Below, piece by piece: positions 20,812-34,175 of a stretch of DNA of 64,000 nucleotides (position 1 is the stretch's first letter; the number at the start of each line of letters is the position of its first letter). The DNA comes from Branchiostoma lanceolatum (Eukaryota > Chordata > Leptocardii > Amphioxiformes > Branchiostomatidae). The stretch is from contig NC_089731.1 in assembly GCF_035083965.1 (NCBI RefSeq), positions 3,015,001-3,079,000 on the forward strand. Direction: 5' to 3'. A model generated the notes under the pieces. It saw only the letters and a list, made by a program, of their open reading frames with translations. It had not been told where the DNA came from and ran no database searches. The translations under genes and the position numbers were made by a program.

Positions 20812-20943
20812 ATTAGTTAGAGGAACGCGTACTGGAACATAGATTATAATTGATATCATGACACATTGGTAGGTTTCCATGGTCAAAACAGCTATCTTTC
20901 TAACTGTTTGGGAGGACGTACCGCTCGCATGACAAGTCGTGAG

Positions 20944-22712
20944 TTACAACTTGCGGATAAAATTGCGAGGACGGACCATCATCATGGTGGCTTTCAGTGG
21001 ATACCAGTAACCTTTCCAGGCTTCCCAGAAAATACCATGCCCTGTATCACTACCATGATAGTCCTCTAGCTGGAAGTAGGGACCATTTAGGAAGGAATGG
21101 GCACAATTGTTGTGCCACCAGCCACCCGACAACCACTGAGCACAGTATCTACTACTGCTCCCATCCTTGTCCCTATCCCTAGCACTAAATTTCATACCAT
21201 TATTGAAATCCATACGGTCTCCAGCATCCCCACTGTAGCCCCCAATGATAAGTGTATAATCTGTAATCTCATCCCCAATGCTGAATGTGTCATACTTAGC
21301 ATGTGCAAAATTGCCTTCCCAGTCTTCTAACTGCACATACAATTCATAGTTATTTTGGGATGTCAATTTGTAAATTTTATCCAGTCCAAGCCAGTGTTCA
21401 CCCTCGACCCTCCCAAACCCATTTTTGTAATCTGCCCAGTTTCTATCAAAGTTTAGTGTCCCATTAAACCTCCTCTGTATGACAGTCCAGCCCCCACCAT
21501 CTGTAGTCATGTCACAGTAGACGTCAAAGTGGTCGGTGGAGGACTCGGGTTTGATGGGGAAGACTCCATCCTGCACTGCGTTGGTCCAATAGAGTAGAGG
21601 GAAGAGGGCCGCACAGTCTTGGAAGTGAGCAGCACCTGGAACATCGTTCTTCAGATCTTTAACACCTGTCTGTTGTTGTAAAGCGTCGTTGTGGGCGGTT
21701 TCAGCTGACAGGTGGTCCAACAATTCATCTGTTAGAGAATAAAAACACATTTCTTCATCAATGTTTAAAAAAAAGGAATAGGTTTTGCGATAGATACTAT
21801 TTTAAACAGTCGAACAACCGAAATACTGTAACGTTAAATGCATCGCATGGTTTTTATTTCGCGCTAAGGCAAAAAAGGCGTGTTCGTGGTGGTTTCAAGT
21901 TCGCATCAGCGCTATAGTCACATACTGCTACATCATTGGACAAAATGTTCGCGGCAGTTTTAAGTTGGCAGTAAAACGGTCGCCGCGAAAACCGCGAACA
22001 TTAAACCAGCGCGAACATTTCTGCATTTACAGTATTTTAAACAATCAGATTGCTTCTGAAATGGTCCAAAGCAGAACATTAACACAAATTGGCAATAAAA
22101 AGTTGCCTCGAAGATGTTGGACCAGGTAGATACAAAGTTGTACCTTGAACCTGTTGCTGGGGAGGCACTGCAGAATGTGTGAACCCGCTGGTCAGCAGTA
22201 ACGTACTGGTCACCAGGTAGAGAGACAGGCACATCTGGCAAGAGAGCAGTCAAACATTATGTGAGCATTAAATAGAGAACACAGTCTTAGAACTGTATAC
22301 ACAACATATGCTTTTGGTATCTAACAGTTAGTAAAGCCTTTTCCTATGGAATGCCTAAGTGTCAGGAAATTGTCATACATGTACATATTGCTAGCCAGAC
22401 ATGTGCTTTAGCCAAGCGGACAAGCTAAGTGCTAATGCATAACATCCATTCTCTACTTGCACTAATCATAGGTTAAAATAAGTCTGCTTGGTTATAATTT
22501 TTTCATAATGACTCGGGATTTGAACCGACGGTCCTCCGATTGTAGGGGAAACACTCTACTCCACATGCCATCGCAACAGTTCGCTAAATGATTCAATATA
22601 AAGTACTGTTTCAAAGGAATTCCTGCGCTTCCTGCCAAGACTTTTTTTTAGATATTGACATGATGTCACATGTACATTTCACATTGCTATAAGGTGTACA
22701 TACCTTAGTCAT
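20944..22712 (-). CDS. Fibrinogen-domain (ficolin/FREP-like) secreted lectin, intact (3 exons, 294 aa)
   Basis: Exons 22712-22704 (MTK), 22234-22144 (signal peptide MCLSLYLVTSTLLLTSG and a Gln-rich linker) and 21728-20944 join in phase for 885 nt. The last exon holds the whole fibrinogen C-terminal domain: FQDCAALFPLLYWTNAVQDG, YCDMTTDGGGWTVIQRRFNG, GRVEGEHWLGLDKI, and the calcium-site region FSARDRDKDG followed by Cys-bearing CAQWLSGGWWHNNC. It ends MMMVRPRNF-IRKL. There is no collagen-like region, so oligomerisation would differ from vertebrate ficolins. The likely role is extracellular recognition of acetylated glycans on microbes; this is family knowledge. It is the tandem paralogue of the 16.5-18.4 kb copy, and homology extends through introns and promoter. 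Confidence 0.9.
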
Positions 22713-22802
22713 TTTTGCCTAGGCGATGGAGCGCAGCTTCTTGTCTCTTGAGTCCGGAACTAGTTCTCCGCGTTCTCCGTTATCAATACCCACGCTCTCC
22801 GC

Positions 22803-22812
22803 TTTATATAGC
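22803..22812 (-). promoter_or_regulatory. TATA box of the intact fibrinogen-domain gene
   Basis: GCTATATAAAGC on the minus strand, about 95 bp upstream of the three-codon first coding exon. The position is conserved with the neighbouring copy. Confidence 0.65.
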
Positions 22813-24445
22813 ATTTTGTTACCCTTGTCAGAACTAATTTTGACAATACAAAGGTACGTTTTATGTATGCCATAACAAGTTTTAGCTTACACCTGAAAAG
22901 TCCTCAGGAGTGTAGTCCTTTCCTCATTAGTTGGGCTCATTTATCAAAACTTCTCTCCTGGATTTGTCTGTTTCTATGATTTTTATCAACTAAACTTGGG
23001 TGATGAAGAATTCTGTGTTTATATTGCTGGCTTAAGCATGCCACATGTATGGCACCAATGGCATGTTGTCTTGTACAAATATTATGAAGTGCACAGATGG
23101 CAAATATCAAACAAACACATATAGCAATATATGTGAATGATTACATGTAAGTTGTCTAATCATGTGTTTTCACAGAGCGCAACGTCTCTTTGTTTAGTTG
23201 GTTGGCAGATGTGTGCAAAATTGGATATGTTATAGATGGAAACAACCGGCACAGAAGCTCAATTTAAAATAAAGTATACATATTAAGTCATATTCCCAGT
23301 ACAAGGCTTGTGCGTATAGTACGTCAATCTAAAAGGGATGCTTGGCTCAGTGACATATCTGCAACAGAGCTTCGATTGCTAAAAGAAGACTGGACTGAGG
23401 ATGACTTCATTCGGATAGATTTATTTATTTTCATAGATTCAATCACAAAATGTACATTATTTACTCACAAATATACATTGTTGAATCACAAATGTATACA
23501 TTTATTCCTTTTCACAACTAAAAGTACGCTGTACTTTCCTAGTGCTGCTTAGCAACAGTTGAAGACTCTTGTATTATGATGCTTATAAGTTGACTTGAAA
23601 GCAGGGCAACTATACCCTGAGTGTCATCCTGTTTCCAGGCTCTGGATTTATCAATTAATTTTAGGAACTAAACAAGATACAAAACAGGATGACACTCAGG
23701 CTAGGGCAACTTTGCTTTGTACATGACAACATATACATATGAACAGTCAAAACAAATTCGACATCATAAGATGTAACATTACAGTTTGATATGCATAGCG
23801 GAGTAATTGACATTGAGTAGCAGAGGAAACTTGTCTTTTCTCCAAGCAGAGGTTTGGTTGAGTGGGATAGGAGTGTCCGGGACTTTAACAAGGGCAGGGT
23901 TAAAAATTCCAGACTTTTGCTTCGAGAATAAAACTTGTCCAATTCAACCAAACTTTTCCTTTAAAAATCATTCTTTTCTAAAATGTATGCATATTACCAA
24001 GGAGGTTAAAATTCTTCTTATTGTAATTTAACATCACTGTTTTCTGACTTTCCACATGCATTCTTATAACAGCTCTTGACCATCTTCTTTACATGATATT
24101 TACATGTACAATAAGCAGCTCCTTTTGTAGGCAAGACTGGTACTGAGGGATGTTAAACAATTGCGAGCTGATGAAAATGACCAAGAATATCATCACAATA
24201 CTACAATACATGTATAATCAAAATCTAATCAAATTATAACTGTGCGAAGAAACCAATTCCTAAGAAAAATCAAGTTCCCTTTCAGTCTCAAAACAAAATT
24301 GTTTTTTAAAGTTTTGTTTTATTTTGTTTTTTACCTGTGCTGTTGGCAACCTCATGCACAGATACCTCAGCACGTAACAAAACTAACAAAGCCATGGTGC
24401 ACCCAACAAGGATGACTTTGACACTTTACATATACTTAGTATCAT

Positions 24446-24585
24446 TACTCTCCAAGCAGAGAAATGGGTCCCGGCTGTTTTTTGATGGGTTGTCGACACA
24501 ATACCAGTACACAGTAGACAGCCCGACAAAAACGCCTAAAAACACGTCAAAAACCAGCCGGAACCCCTCCGCTGCTTGGAGAGTA
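24446..24585. mobile_element. MITE, TACTCTCCAAGCAGA family
   Basis: Terminal inverted repeats TACTCTCCAAGCAGAG and CTGCTTGGAGAGTA. Flanking AGTATCAT and GGTATCAT form an 8-bp duplication with one mismatch. The internal motif GACAAAAACGCCTAAAAACA is shared with the copy at 33373. Confidence 0.85.
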
Positions 24586-26146
24586 GGTATCATCACAAGT
24601 CAAATCTATTACCAAAGACTTTCTCACATCTTGGGGAGCATGTAGTGGTTTCCCCTGCAAACCATATGCATGATTCTTCTGTTCTCATTCAAGATCAACA
24701 GATCTGCCTGTCAAACAGGTCAATCCTTCTTACAATCTTCCAGAAGACAAACGTCTTAGGTCAAACCCACACCATACATTCAAGTGTTCCAATTTATTTT
24801 GAGACCCTTGGTTCAGGTCCATATGTGGAACTACACCTTAACCCTCCCCTTGCTAAGGTAGCCTTCTTGGCACCAGGTATAACACTTATGGTATTAAGTA
24901 TGGGGTTAGGTAGCAGGGAGAAGGTTAAGGTCCATGTACATGTACTTGAAAAATATCATGATTGGCAAAATTTGATTCTTGGTACAAAAACAAAAGTGAC
25001 ACACAGCTTAAGTCATACTTGCAAGTTGCAACAATATGATGACATTGCCTGATATATACAATATGTCAGCAAATTAAATCAAAACAACTTTTTTTACTTT
25101 AATTTTTTTTTTACTTTCAAAAACTTTTTTTTATTTTTTTTTGTTTACCTTCAAAAACAACAAGCTACTGTCAGACTGAGTGTGCATTAACTATCTGAGA
25201 ATCATTTCATCAATTATAGAACTACTGTAAAACAAAAACTATATGATATCAGATGCTGCACCAGAAACTTATATACAAAATATGTAAAACTTTGCAGCTA
25301 AAAAGACAAGCAAAAAATTATGCTCTAAATCATCACTGTAAGAATCAGTATTTACAATTTCTTTCTTTTAGGGATGACATCAAATACTGTGTATCCTTTG
25401 CTATTTTAAAAAGGGACAATTTTTTCTCCTTTTGCACCAACATTTCCTTTCAATTGGCTTTCCAACTTTGTTGGCAACAACATTTACACTAGCCTCCTAT
25501 GCAGACTTCTTGGAGCACAACACTTTGTTTCTGGGGAGCGCTGATTTGTGATTTTTAACATGGCCTGAGGTTCTCTTATACCAGGGAGGTCGTTTACGTG
25601 ATCTAGCAGCGCTGCAAGAAGTCTACAGAGGATGCACAAAATCATTCCTTTTGAAATCATTGGAAATCAACCTGCAACAATGCTGACCCCAGTGACAAGT
25701 GGTCACAAGTTGAGAAGTCACTAAGCAACATAAGAGAGATGAGAACCATATAGCCATATGAATTCTTTAGCGTTACTTTTTTTAATCTGATGACCAACCA
25801 AAAAATCAAATTGGTGTGGCGTCCCTATTTTTTTATCCTCCATAGCAGGCTACTTTTGCATTTTGATATTGCAAATTTTTTTCTTAATACATGCCAGCTT
25901 TCTGATTGATTTGTTCTCAATTTGCTTTTTCTCCAGCTCTTGATGACTGTTCTGAAGGCTTACTTTCAGTTTAACCTGCTGGCGTAGCCTTTTGGCACCA
26001 AATTTGCATTGGTTATGGGGTAAGGCAGCAGGGAGAAGGTTAACATTTGCCACTAGCACCAATCAGAAAGCAGAAATAACATTTAAAAAAATGAAATGGT
26101 TAAAAACAACATCAAAACCCTGCTATGAAGGCTACTCCTCGCTCCG

Positions 26147-29100
26147 TCACACCCTGGTTACCACGCCGCCAATCTCCAACTCGCTGGAACCATCACCTCT
26201 TGTTCTTCTTTGGTCAGGGGTGGGAAACACCGGTGTGGGGCCGGACCTAGTCGCACATGGAACATCGGGGATCTCAGAAACTGCATAGCCGGCAGATTCT
26301 GCGGAATAAGTAAAAACATAAGAAGTCAGACTTGGCAGTCTTATTAAAGGCATCTTCTTTCTGATGAAAATTTACAAATATATTCCATGTTTTGACAAGA
26401 GTGCATCAAACTTTGCAATATTTCAAGTATGCCCAAGCAAAACATTTATCTTTGTCTATTAGCTATCTATACAAATTGTCAACCACAGTCAGCTTCCTCA
26501 CCAATATTTGTTTTCAGCTGCTTGCAGCTGCCTTATAGAAAGCAGTGAAATATGTACAGAGGGCACAATTCAGCCCTTGGCTGCAACGCCTTTTTTACGA
26601 ATAAACCATTTTTGATTGATTGATTGATTGATAATGGGTTTGACACTTCCCTCCTTCATCAACATTGACCTCAATAAAAAGCGGCCTTAAGCCCAAACTT
26701 AATTTCATAATAAAGGCACAAACAAAAACCAACCCTTTTCTATCTTGTCCAAGGACTGGGGCGGGTCGTGTGAGTCCTGTCGGATGGACTCTGGACCTGG
26801 ACTAGCCTGTCCCCCCGTTTCCTGGACAGGCATGGAGTCATCGCCACCCTCAGGCTCCAGGGCAAACGACTTCGGGTATGTCTCGTCACCTGAAGAAAAT
26901 AGAGAGACAATAATGTCTCAGTTTTATTTTCAAGTTATGTAACATGAAACAATGCATAGAAAAAGTATACAGACAGTGCAAGTTAACAATGGTGACAAGT
27001 GGAACAAGACTTAGTGACTTTTCTAAGAACTGCTTCAGAATACAACACATCTGTGTTACATCAACATTTTCCTGTTCCATTACAGCACATTTAAGGATCG
27101 TCTGTCAGGGATAGGATCCTCAAAGTTGGCTACAATTTGGTGCTGAGCTGTGCTACTGCTTGAGATGTTGCATTCTTCCCTACAGTTGCATTCAACTTGC
27201 TGAGTTTAGGTATGGGGATAGCTAAAGGCATGTCTTTCAAAAACATGACAATCTTTCACCCTAACATCTGCTTGGAGATTACCAAAATGCTGCATAGAGT
27301 GCCCTTTAACCTACCAGGTCCATCAACGTCATCTATGGGCCCTACAGCTCCGCCGTCTCCAAAGGGAGTGGCAGCGCAGGGTTTGTCCGGCTCACTTTGG
27401 TACTGCAGGCTGTCTGGGCTTCTGGTGGAGATGCTGGTACCAGTAGGGGAGCCACGGCCACTGGAAGTACTGGAGCTTCTAGAAGCTACACGAGAGAAGT
27501 GGAAAACTTTTACATCTTTGCATCAAGCCACACCAAATTATTTCTTTGGTCCATTTAAGATAAGAATCTAGCTAGAGGATATTGTTAAAACAGAGAGCAA
27601 GGGGGAACACTTGTATTCACTCCCAGAAACTCATGCTCATCGTTCAGTTCAGCATAGCCTCATATAACTGATAAACTGTCTTAAGGCACTATACCCACCA
27701 GTTTTACTAAGTACAAGTTGCACATAAAACTGTGGACCTGAAAAACTTGGCACCAACATTTTGATGGCAAACTTTCATCCTAACCAAATACATGATTCAA
27801 GCACAGCCATATCGGATGAATATGAAACAAAAAGTCATGATATATATCAAAATACATGACATACATGTGTTTGTACTTGAACTGCTGCCATTAAGAAGCC
27901 CTTGGTTGTCTCTTGGGATGGGACCCTCTGGATCATTCTGTTGTCTGGCATTCTTGGATCGTCTGTAGAAGAAGACACCCACAGCCAGTGCCACTAGTAC
28001 TACTACCCCTCCTAGCACTACCGGTGCAACAATAGCCGCCGTGTTGTCCAACTGACTCCCCTCTTTGTCTGACACCTCCTGGGGATGTTTCACTGTAGGA
28101 GGGATTCCTAAAATAGGAGATATAGAAAAAATTGTAGACTGTTGTAGAAAGTACATCAGTGACAGTCAAACCTGCCTGGAAGGGCTGCCTATATGCAAGT
28201 TTGCACTATGGCCAGTCTTTTGTGGTTTGGATAATTTTTCCCATTAACTAAGTATAATGAATCCTGTATGTAGTGGCCATCTGTCTACTGTGAGCATTTC
28301 CTCAAGGCCCTTGAGTGGTCACCGTAGACAGGTTTGACAAATAAATATAGAATCACTACTTATTGTTGCACTCTGACTCTGATTGTCAAATGAAAAGGCC
28401 AAAGACACTGTATCTGATGTAAAAAAAATCTTTCTTCTAGAACTTACTACATGTGAATCTTAAAACAAGTTTCTGACAATCTTCCTAAAAATCAATCAGT
28501 TACCTGTTGCCATGGAGACGTTTTGACAGACCCTGTCATGTGTCCGGTTACAGTCTGACACCTCCTGCTGCCATTCCTCACAGATCAGACAGGGGGCGCA
28601 AGTTTCCTCTGCTGATGATGCAGCAGAAAATGCCTCCTCCCTGCAGGGCTCGCACTCTGTGTCTGCCACTATGGTAGCTGTCAACGGGGAAGAAAGAAAT
28701 CTTAATAAACAAACTGCCTTCCAAAATTTGGCAAAAGTGTTGATCCATAAAAAAAAAAACCTTCTATATCACAAAATGGATTTTAATGACCCCAATGGGG
28801 GTCTTTGCAATTATTTAAAAATCGAAAAATCTAGAGATTTACTCATAATATTGTAAATGGAAAAAAAAGAAAAGTTTGCCAAAGTTTGAGACTTACCTGG
28901 GTGTGTGACTCCCTGTCCAGGAGGACATTTTGTTACCGAGGTGCATCGGCGGTTGACTTGAGACCAGTAAAGGCCTTCTGCACATCTACAAACAGCATTC
29001 TGAAAACATGAGTACAAGAAACGTTTAGTAGAACTGAGCCTCACATAGTGCAATCAGTTCCTTTTCCTATGGGATATAAATCTAGTATTTATTCAACATC

Positions 29101-30454
29101 GCAAATATTTTGATTAACACAACACAGTTAGTTCCGGAATCTGATCCTACCATCATTTTACACCTGACTTTAAGGACTGCATATTCACAATCAGATTACT
29201 GAATATCAGCAGGTCGCAGCAAAAACGAAGGTGTGGTTCTTTTGCCATTTTGAACGAGAAGCAGTCACTGACAGATTTTTAAAACATCAAGGAGGACCTC
29301 CACCACCTCAACCTACACAATGTAAATCCACAGGACAGAGGCACCTGGCGAGCGGCCACTAAAAAACACAGCACAGTCAGAAGAAAATAACAGATCATCC
29401 TACCTCAAATATGGTACAAGCCTCGAGCGGTTCTCCCCCCAGACTTCCATCCAGCCCGGGATCACACTCATCGCAGTTGTAACACCTGTTCTCATTGGTC
29501 CACGCGTTGGGCTGGAACTTTCCTGGGGTGCAGTTCCTACAGTCTGTAGATGTCGGGTCGTCAGATGTACAGGGACTGTTGACAAACGTACCTGGCAAAG
29601 GAGGGGAAAGTCAGTCAGGTCAACTGGGCCATCCTTCTGGGAGCTCAAAGGAATTTCAAGCTTGGTTACCATCCTCCATAGTTACTGCCAGTTATTATGA
29701 TTTAATGTGAATCTGAATTCAGGTCAACTGTCACTGTTATAACATCAGCAGGCCCTTAGGCATAACACACCTGCTTTCCAGGCACAAGGCAGCAGCTGGC
29801 AATATCACATTGAATGCCTTGCAGGGCTCGAACTTAACTATGTCCCTATGTCCCGGGGCCACTAAAATTTAGGCTGGGACAACTGAAAAATCACTTTGGG
29901 ACATTTTTGGGACAGTAGAAAAATAATCCAGTGGTCCCTGTACATCTGCAGTACTATCAATACAATATACATTTTATTCTTCCCATCTTCCACATGTTAC
30001 TTCATATGGTACAGCAAGACAGAAAGAAAGAATATTTGGTCTGTCTTTGTTGTTGTTGTCTAATAAAAAGAATGACAAGACAAGTTTGAATTTGAGTTGA
30101 TTTTGAATTTGTCAATTGACAATTATCTTACACACAATACTGTACTGTACTCTGAGCTTTATTGTTGTTGTAGTACATACTTCCCGAGAATAGGGTTGGG
30201 ACGGTCCATCCTCATTTCGGGACAATTGAAATTTATTTTCGGGACAATGCTGGGACAGTAGGGAAAAAAGTTAATTTCGAGGCCTGGCCTTGTAATTACA
30301 CGTAATTTGCAAATTTATCTAACTCTCTAGCTTAAGGTGTGGCTATCCTGAAATGTGAGACCTTCACCTTACCTCTGGGACACATCTGACAGCTCCATCC
30401 CTGCCCTGTTTGGTAGTACTCAGGACTTCCAGGTGTTTCAGCAGCAACGATAGC
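26147..30454 (-). CDS. TNF receptor superfamily member, 5' exon missing (8 exons found)
   Basis: Exons 30454-30373, 29591-29404, 28999-28897, 28677-28504, 28107-27877, 27485-27315, 26889-26734 and 26298-26147 join in phase. The extracellular part has Cys-rich repeats (WSCQMCPRG, TDCRNCTPGKF, NRCYNCDECDPG, VCRCAEGLYW, CEPCREEAFS, CAPCLICEEW). A transmembrane helix follows (IVAPVVLGGVVVLVALAVGV, then basic FFYRRSKN). The roughly 160-residue tail is rich in Ser, Pro and acidic residues and shows no death domain and no obvious short TRAF motif. TNF receptors bind trimeric TNF-like ligands at the cell surface and signal through adaptors. The first exon, with start codon and signal peptide, was not found upstream. 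Exon arrangement follows the Cys-repeat pattern of the family; the exact member is not assignable. Confidence 0.85.
29824..30285. mobile_element. Non-autonomous inverted-repeat element in the TNF-receptor gene
   Basis: Ends of about 35 bp (GGGCTCGAACTTAACTA... and ...TTAATTTCGAGGCC) are imperfect reverse complements, and GGGACA motifs recur inside both halves. It lies in the intron between the first two recognised exons. No coding capacity. Confidence 0.55.
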
Positions 30455-33372
30455 CTGGAAGTTTGGAATAGAATTATACTAGTAAGTGGAAAAAAGATTG
30501 AAGGTGGTTGAAATTTGGTATTGTGTGATCTCCTGTCCCAGTTCGATGAATTTGAAGGGAGACACTACCTGAGCACATGTTCGTTGTTTTTTTTACTTCA
30601 AGGGGAAATTCATATATATATAGTGTTACATGTTTTGTTTGTTTGTTTGTTGCACATAACCGTTATGTAAACTGCCTTATGGCGTAATACACTAGTTTAG
30701 TACAGTAGGTAGAATCTGCGTAAAACCGGACTGGAACCCTACTCTTTTTGATATGCTATTAAAGTGTAGTGGGTTCAAGGTGTGGCTCTCCTCAAACACG
30801 AGTCAACCATCTGAGAGTGAGAGGACGTCCCTAACAGAAGCTATGGTATACTTATTCACATCTGAATTGAGTGAGGTAATAGGTGTACAGGGCCTTTCCC
30901 AAGATATAACAACACTGGGGCCTCCTGGAAATTTCAACCCAGAACCTTTAGATCTTGTGTCAACATCCGATGGTTTTGTCAAAATTGTTCTACCAAATTC
31001 TACTCTATCTTAGGATTCAATTTTCTGTATGCAGTCATAATTTCAAACACAAATACGTAATGTGTGGCCATTTTCTCTCAGTACAGCGGCAAGATGGTTG
31101 GGGAGTTGCAAAACAAGCTGGGGATTTTTTCTTGGTTTTTCCCTGTCTTTTATTTCAAACAAAGTGGCTGCCTGTGATGACGTCATTGAGCTTCGTCTAT
31201 GAGCAAAAAATTGCACTCAAATATCAGACAGATCAAATCTATATAGTGTACATGTAGGCAAACATAAAATGGCCCACAGCATGCATTTAACACAAGATTG
31301 CAGTATAGACTCAAACCCAAGTGTCAAGGTAACTAAGGTAACATTCTAAGTCTGACATGACGTGTGGCGTTTGACAAAATGGACATGTAGCTATAGTTTG
31401 AAGCACTTTAGATGACTTTACAGGAGAGATTTTAGATAAATCAATCGCCAACGATCATCCTGATATCGATCTAAAGAATCCCTGAACCATAATGGGGGAC
31501 ATGTCTTCCGAACTTATAGCCCCTGCGTCACAATTTTAGGAACGAAATCCGCTGAAGAAGAAGGAGAAAAACATGGCGAAGTTCGAATTCCATGTCGTCG
31601 TTTGAACAAAATTGGTTCGAGAGGGCATGGATTATGGACGAAAATTACACTCGCCAGAGCGATAAGAATCAAAAGAAGAACCTACCACAAATATTCCCAG
31701 AAGAAATAGACATTCTAGACGCCTTCTGTGGATCAGGAAGGCGATATTCGCTCCACGGTTTACCAAAAACAACATGTTTTTTGGGTCCCGTTTGGAATTA
31801 TGGAGGGGAGGGGGAATCCCCGATCCAGGCTACACTGCGCATGCGGGTGGGAAAAACACGTGACGAAGGGGAATCCCCGTGACGTCATTGCAAGCTACGT
31901 CACCGATAGACATGAACTATACAAAATGTACCAATTTCGTGCTTCCAACCACTTGAATTAAACCGGAAAATAGGCTGCAAAGATGATCAAGATCACAGAA
32001 CACAACGTCGAACCGTTTGAAGAACAAAATTTCGGGATACAAAGGTACTGGCGCCTGGATAAAAGACATTTCCAATATTGTTCGCGGCCGCTCTACTGAC
32101 TTTGAGTTGTAGTAACGTTACCCCCTGAAACGTTTTGTCCAGGGCTTAGAATTCAGGTAAATAAAAAGGAGAGAAAAACAAACCTTAGCTGCCGTTCAAA
32201 TGCATGCTGATGCCTTGCCGCATAGGATTCAAAACTGCTTCAATCTGTGCTTCGAACATAACATAGTAACAGTTTCATATGACGTCACCGAAACCAAGAA
32301 TTTGAAGAAAAAAACAGGAACCGCCATAACATGGGATATGTTAACTCTAATGTCTTTTGCACATGCTTCAGACGTACATGAAGTCGTCCTTCATCAGCAA
32401 AGTGAAGAAATATTCTCACCTGCAAAAGAAAGCCAGTGCACTTCACCTTTTCCCGATTCCAACGACAGGTTTCGGTTGACCTCCTTTCCGGTTTTATGTA
32501 GATCGAAATGAAAGTACCGCGGTCTGAAATAGTTTGTCAACCCTGCCATACTGAATGATAGATATTTTATCGTAGAACTTGCGGAGGAAAATAACTACCA
32601 AAAGTTGTCGTTTGGTCCCGGATACTCAGAGTCCTTGCCTACTCCTGTTGTCGGGCCCGCTTCTAATGGACTTCTTGGTTTCGGTCACTCAGTATTTGTA
32701 ATGGTTCATGGTTTCGGTTCCTATACGTAACGACATCGATATCGTCATAGGTCATTTATAAGCATCTTAATTAAAGATTAATTACACTGTACGCGAAAAC
32801 GATGTTTTGGCAATTAATCTATAAACCCCTTGGTTTTGATAATATTAAGCCCAATAAGGAAATTACCTTCCAAAGGCGATTTTAGGCTCCCTTTAAACTC
32901 GTCAGAAAAAGTACCATAATTCTGACAGAAGACTTGATATTGAAATGAATGTGTAGACATATCTTTCTTCTAACCCTGTTTTATTTCATAAAGACAGGCT
33001 ATTGCAAATGTCCAACAGTTACATTTTTTCAGTTTTCTTTGTTTAATTTTTGGTTTGTTTGTCAGGATTGGCTGCCATTTTTTGTTCTTGCTCGCCATAT
33101 CTGTATCTATCTGTATTCACATATTATCTAAATGCATATAGCTGGTTTAACCGCCCTCAGTGGCGTAATATACCAGCTTCGCAGGCACGCGGCGCAGCAG
33201 CAGCCTGTTACATTACACCGAACGACCTGTCACACCTAACCTTTGCACATCTAGCTGCATGCGTTCTCTGAAGCTATCCAGCGAATATGCTGGATATAGC
33301 AGCAAGTGCTTTCACAGAAATTAAGTAGGCCATATTTATTTTGCAGTGTCGATAAACTAACTTATTGATATG

Positions 33373-33494
33373 TACTCTCCAAGCAGAGGAGTGGGTTAAA
33401 GATAGAAAGATACCATGACAAAGTAGAAAGCCCGACAAAAACGCCTAAAAACACGTCAAAAACCTGCCGGACCCACTCCTCTACTTGGAGAGTA
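33373..33494. mobile_element. MITE with exact 9-bp target duplication ATTGATATG
   Basis: Ends TACTCTCCAAGCAGAG and CTACTTGGAGAGTA. ATTGATATG lies directly outside both ends (33364-33372 and 33495-33503). It is the best-preserved insertion of this family in the window. Confidence 0.9.
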
Positions 33495-33580
33495 ATTGAT
33501 ATGGCGACGTTGCTGGATAGCGCAGAAGACGGGGTCAATGTCTTCTCGGTCAGTAACCACACGCCAAGTTATCAATTGTC

Positions 33581-33756
33581 TAATCTCCAAGCAGATGTTA
33601 GGGTAGAAATTCGTTCCGTTTTCTGACCGCTTGGCGTCTCTGACACCCGTTACTTTCCGTTCAGTGTCTGCATCTTAAGGCAGCGTACTCAGGCTGTCAG
33701 AGCCGTCGGGCAGTCAGGAAACGTTACGATCCTCCCCCAACATCTGCTTGGAGATC
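33581..33756. mobile_element. MITE, TAATCTCCAAGCAGATG subfamily
   Basis: Ends TAATCTCCAAGCAGATGTT and AACATCTGCTTGGAGATC. The interior is not palindromic. Solo ends of the same subfamily occur at 27261-27283 and about 40205-40226. Confidence 0.75.
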
Positions 33757-33770
33757 TCAATGACTAAACG

Positions 33771-33935
33771 GCGTGGCATAACGGCAGAGTGTTCGGCCCG
33801 GAAACCAGCGGTCCCGGGTTCGAATCCCCTGACGCCACCGATGTTGTGCCCTTGGGAAAGGCCCTTTACACGACTTTCCCCACTCCACCCAGGTGTAAAA
33901 ACTAGTATTGTACGTGGTAAATATAAGTTATAAAA
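33771..33935 (+). mobile_element. tRNA-derived SINE
   Basis: The tRNA-like head begins GGCGTGGCATAACGGCAGAG and has B box GGTTCGAATCC. The body motif CCCTTGGGAAAGGCCC matches the SINE at 15111. The T-stem pairing is imperfect, so it is not called a functional tRNA. Confidence 0.75.
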
Positions 33936-34175
33936 CTTGAGTGCAGGGCCATTACGTCGTTGTCTGCGGTTTAACCGTCCTTGGTCTGTCCTACTTTAAA
34001 AGAAAAAGCTGATTTGAGCTTCTCATGAATAAATAAAGGTTCAAACAAACAAACTATGGATAGTGGTCGACCCGGTCGTCAATAGCAACCGGAGTTACGG
34101 GCGATTTGCAATTCTGAAGTGCAGTCGATCTATCTAGAGTTTAACGTTACAGCAGTATACGTGTCGGAAGTCTCC

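Larger units (their letters stand above)
22720..26140. other. Intergenic region between fibrinogen-domain and TNF-receptor genes
   Basis: No gene recognised. It contains the upstream duplicated block (to 23130), a small hairpin (CCTGAGTGTCATCCTGTTT at 23620 and its complement ending at 23700), a MITE at 24446-24585, T-rich tracts near 25090-25140, and two copies of the 60-bp interspersed repeat. A plus-strand stretch at 23310-23430 has protein-like composition (SDISATELRLLKEDW) but no family or splice support. Confidence 0.5.
30455..34175. other. Region between the TNF-receptor and receptor-like genes
   Basis: It should contain the missing first TNF-receptor exon and both promoters, since the genes diverge. 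I could not identify the exon. It holds a dispersed repeat (33140-33290), two MITEs (33373-33494 and 33581-33756) and a SINE (33771-33935). No other coding signature was seen. Confidence 0.45.

Noticed and set aside
33771-33838. Functional tRNA gene
   Set aside because: Good B box but poor T-stem pairing, and it is fused to a SINE body shared with 15111-15317.
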